5,691 nt of DNA from assembly GCA_018380885.1 (NCBI GenBank), contig JAGZSY010000073.1, positions 1 through 5,691 of the forward strand, written 5' to 3'. A program made the position numbers and the translations under genes. The DNA is from Enterocloster asparagiformis (GTDB taxonomy: Bacteria; Bacillota; Clostridia; Lachnospirales; Lachnospiraceae). Numbering within the stretch: position 1 is the stretch's first letter; each line of letters starts with the position of its first letter. Of this stretch, positions 5,608-5,691 are shown piece by piece. The notes beneath the pieces are model-generated. The model had not been told where the DNA came from. It saw nothing but the letters and a program-made list of their open reading frames with translations, and did not search any database.

Positions 5608-5691
5608 AAATAAACCACCTGCTCTGCAGGTGGAGGGAATATCTTCAGATTAAAGCAACTCCTGTGCTAAAATAGATGTAGGTCTGCAAAC
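5608..5691. mobile_element. Possible edge of a second IS200/IS605-type element
   Basis: A perfect hairpin CCACCTGC-TCT-GCAGGTGG (5615-5633) is set in an AT-rich flank. It has the same plan as the left-end hairpin (CCACCGGC-TAA-GCCGGTGG), differing in the stem by one compensated base pair and in the loop. Beyond it, TGCTAAAAT (5665-5673) is an extended -10 box with a weak -35-like TTCAGA (5644-5649), as might drive a transposase gene starting outside the window. No coding sequence is visible up to 5691. The outer boundary is a guess; the element could run in either orientation. Confidence 0.3.

Noticed and set aside
1..5691. CRISPR array, tRNA, rRNA or a defence or toxin-antitoxin module
   Set aside because: No regularly spaced repeats, tRNA cloverleaf, rRNA segment or defence-type domain was seen on either strand.

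Overview
The window looks like part of a Gram-positive Clostridia chromosome, most likely Lachnospiraceae. The pointers are GC-rich coding DNA with AT-rich control regions, strong AGGAGG-type ribosome binding sites, a T-box leader, and lipoprotein and cytidylate-kinase-like families common in that group. The taxonomic placement is inference; no rRNA or marker gene is present.

Layout. Positions 1-98 hold three compact hairpins ending in TTGAC. They look like the right end of an IS200/IS605 (TnpB-type) element whose body lies to the left. One base later begins the stop codon of a minus-strand operon (100-2945) reading substrate-binding lipoprotein, permease, ATPase: a complete TrpXYZ-type ABC importer. 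Upstream of it lie a consensus promoter (3331-3359) and a full T-box riboswitch (about 3324-3044) with a readable UGG (Trp) specifier, a 7-nt UGGCACC bulge and a terminator/antiterminator switch. The leader therefore points to tryptophan, or possibly a Trp precursor, as the imported substrate, made when uncharged tRNA-Trp accumulates.

Divergently on the plus strand are three genes: an isochorismatase/nicotinamidase-like cysteine hydrolase (3444-3956), a cytidylate-kinase-like P-loop protein (4004-4642) and a ZIP-family metal transporter (4724-5497). The first two are 47 bp apart and probably co-transcribed. The ZIP gene follows after 81 bp containing a weak hairpin. No common pathway is evident for these three.

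The right end (5498-5691) has no gene. It holds a 15-bp imperfect tandem repeat with two TATAAT boxes, a long terminator-like hairpin (5545-5595), and a perfect 8-bp hairpin (5615-5633) built like the left-end hairpin, followed by an extended -10 box. This may be the edge of a second IS200/IS605-type element. I found no convincing new defence or other undescribed system. The best leads are the insertion-element end abutting the transporter gene and the well-resolved Trp T-box.
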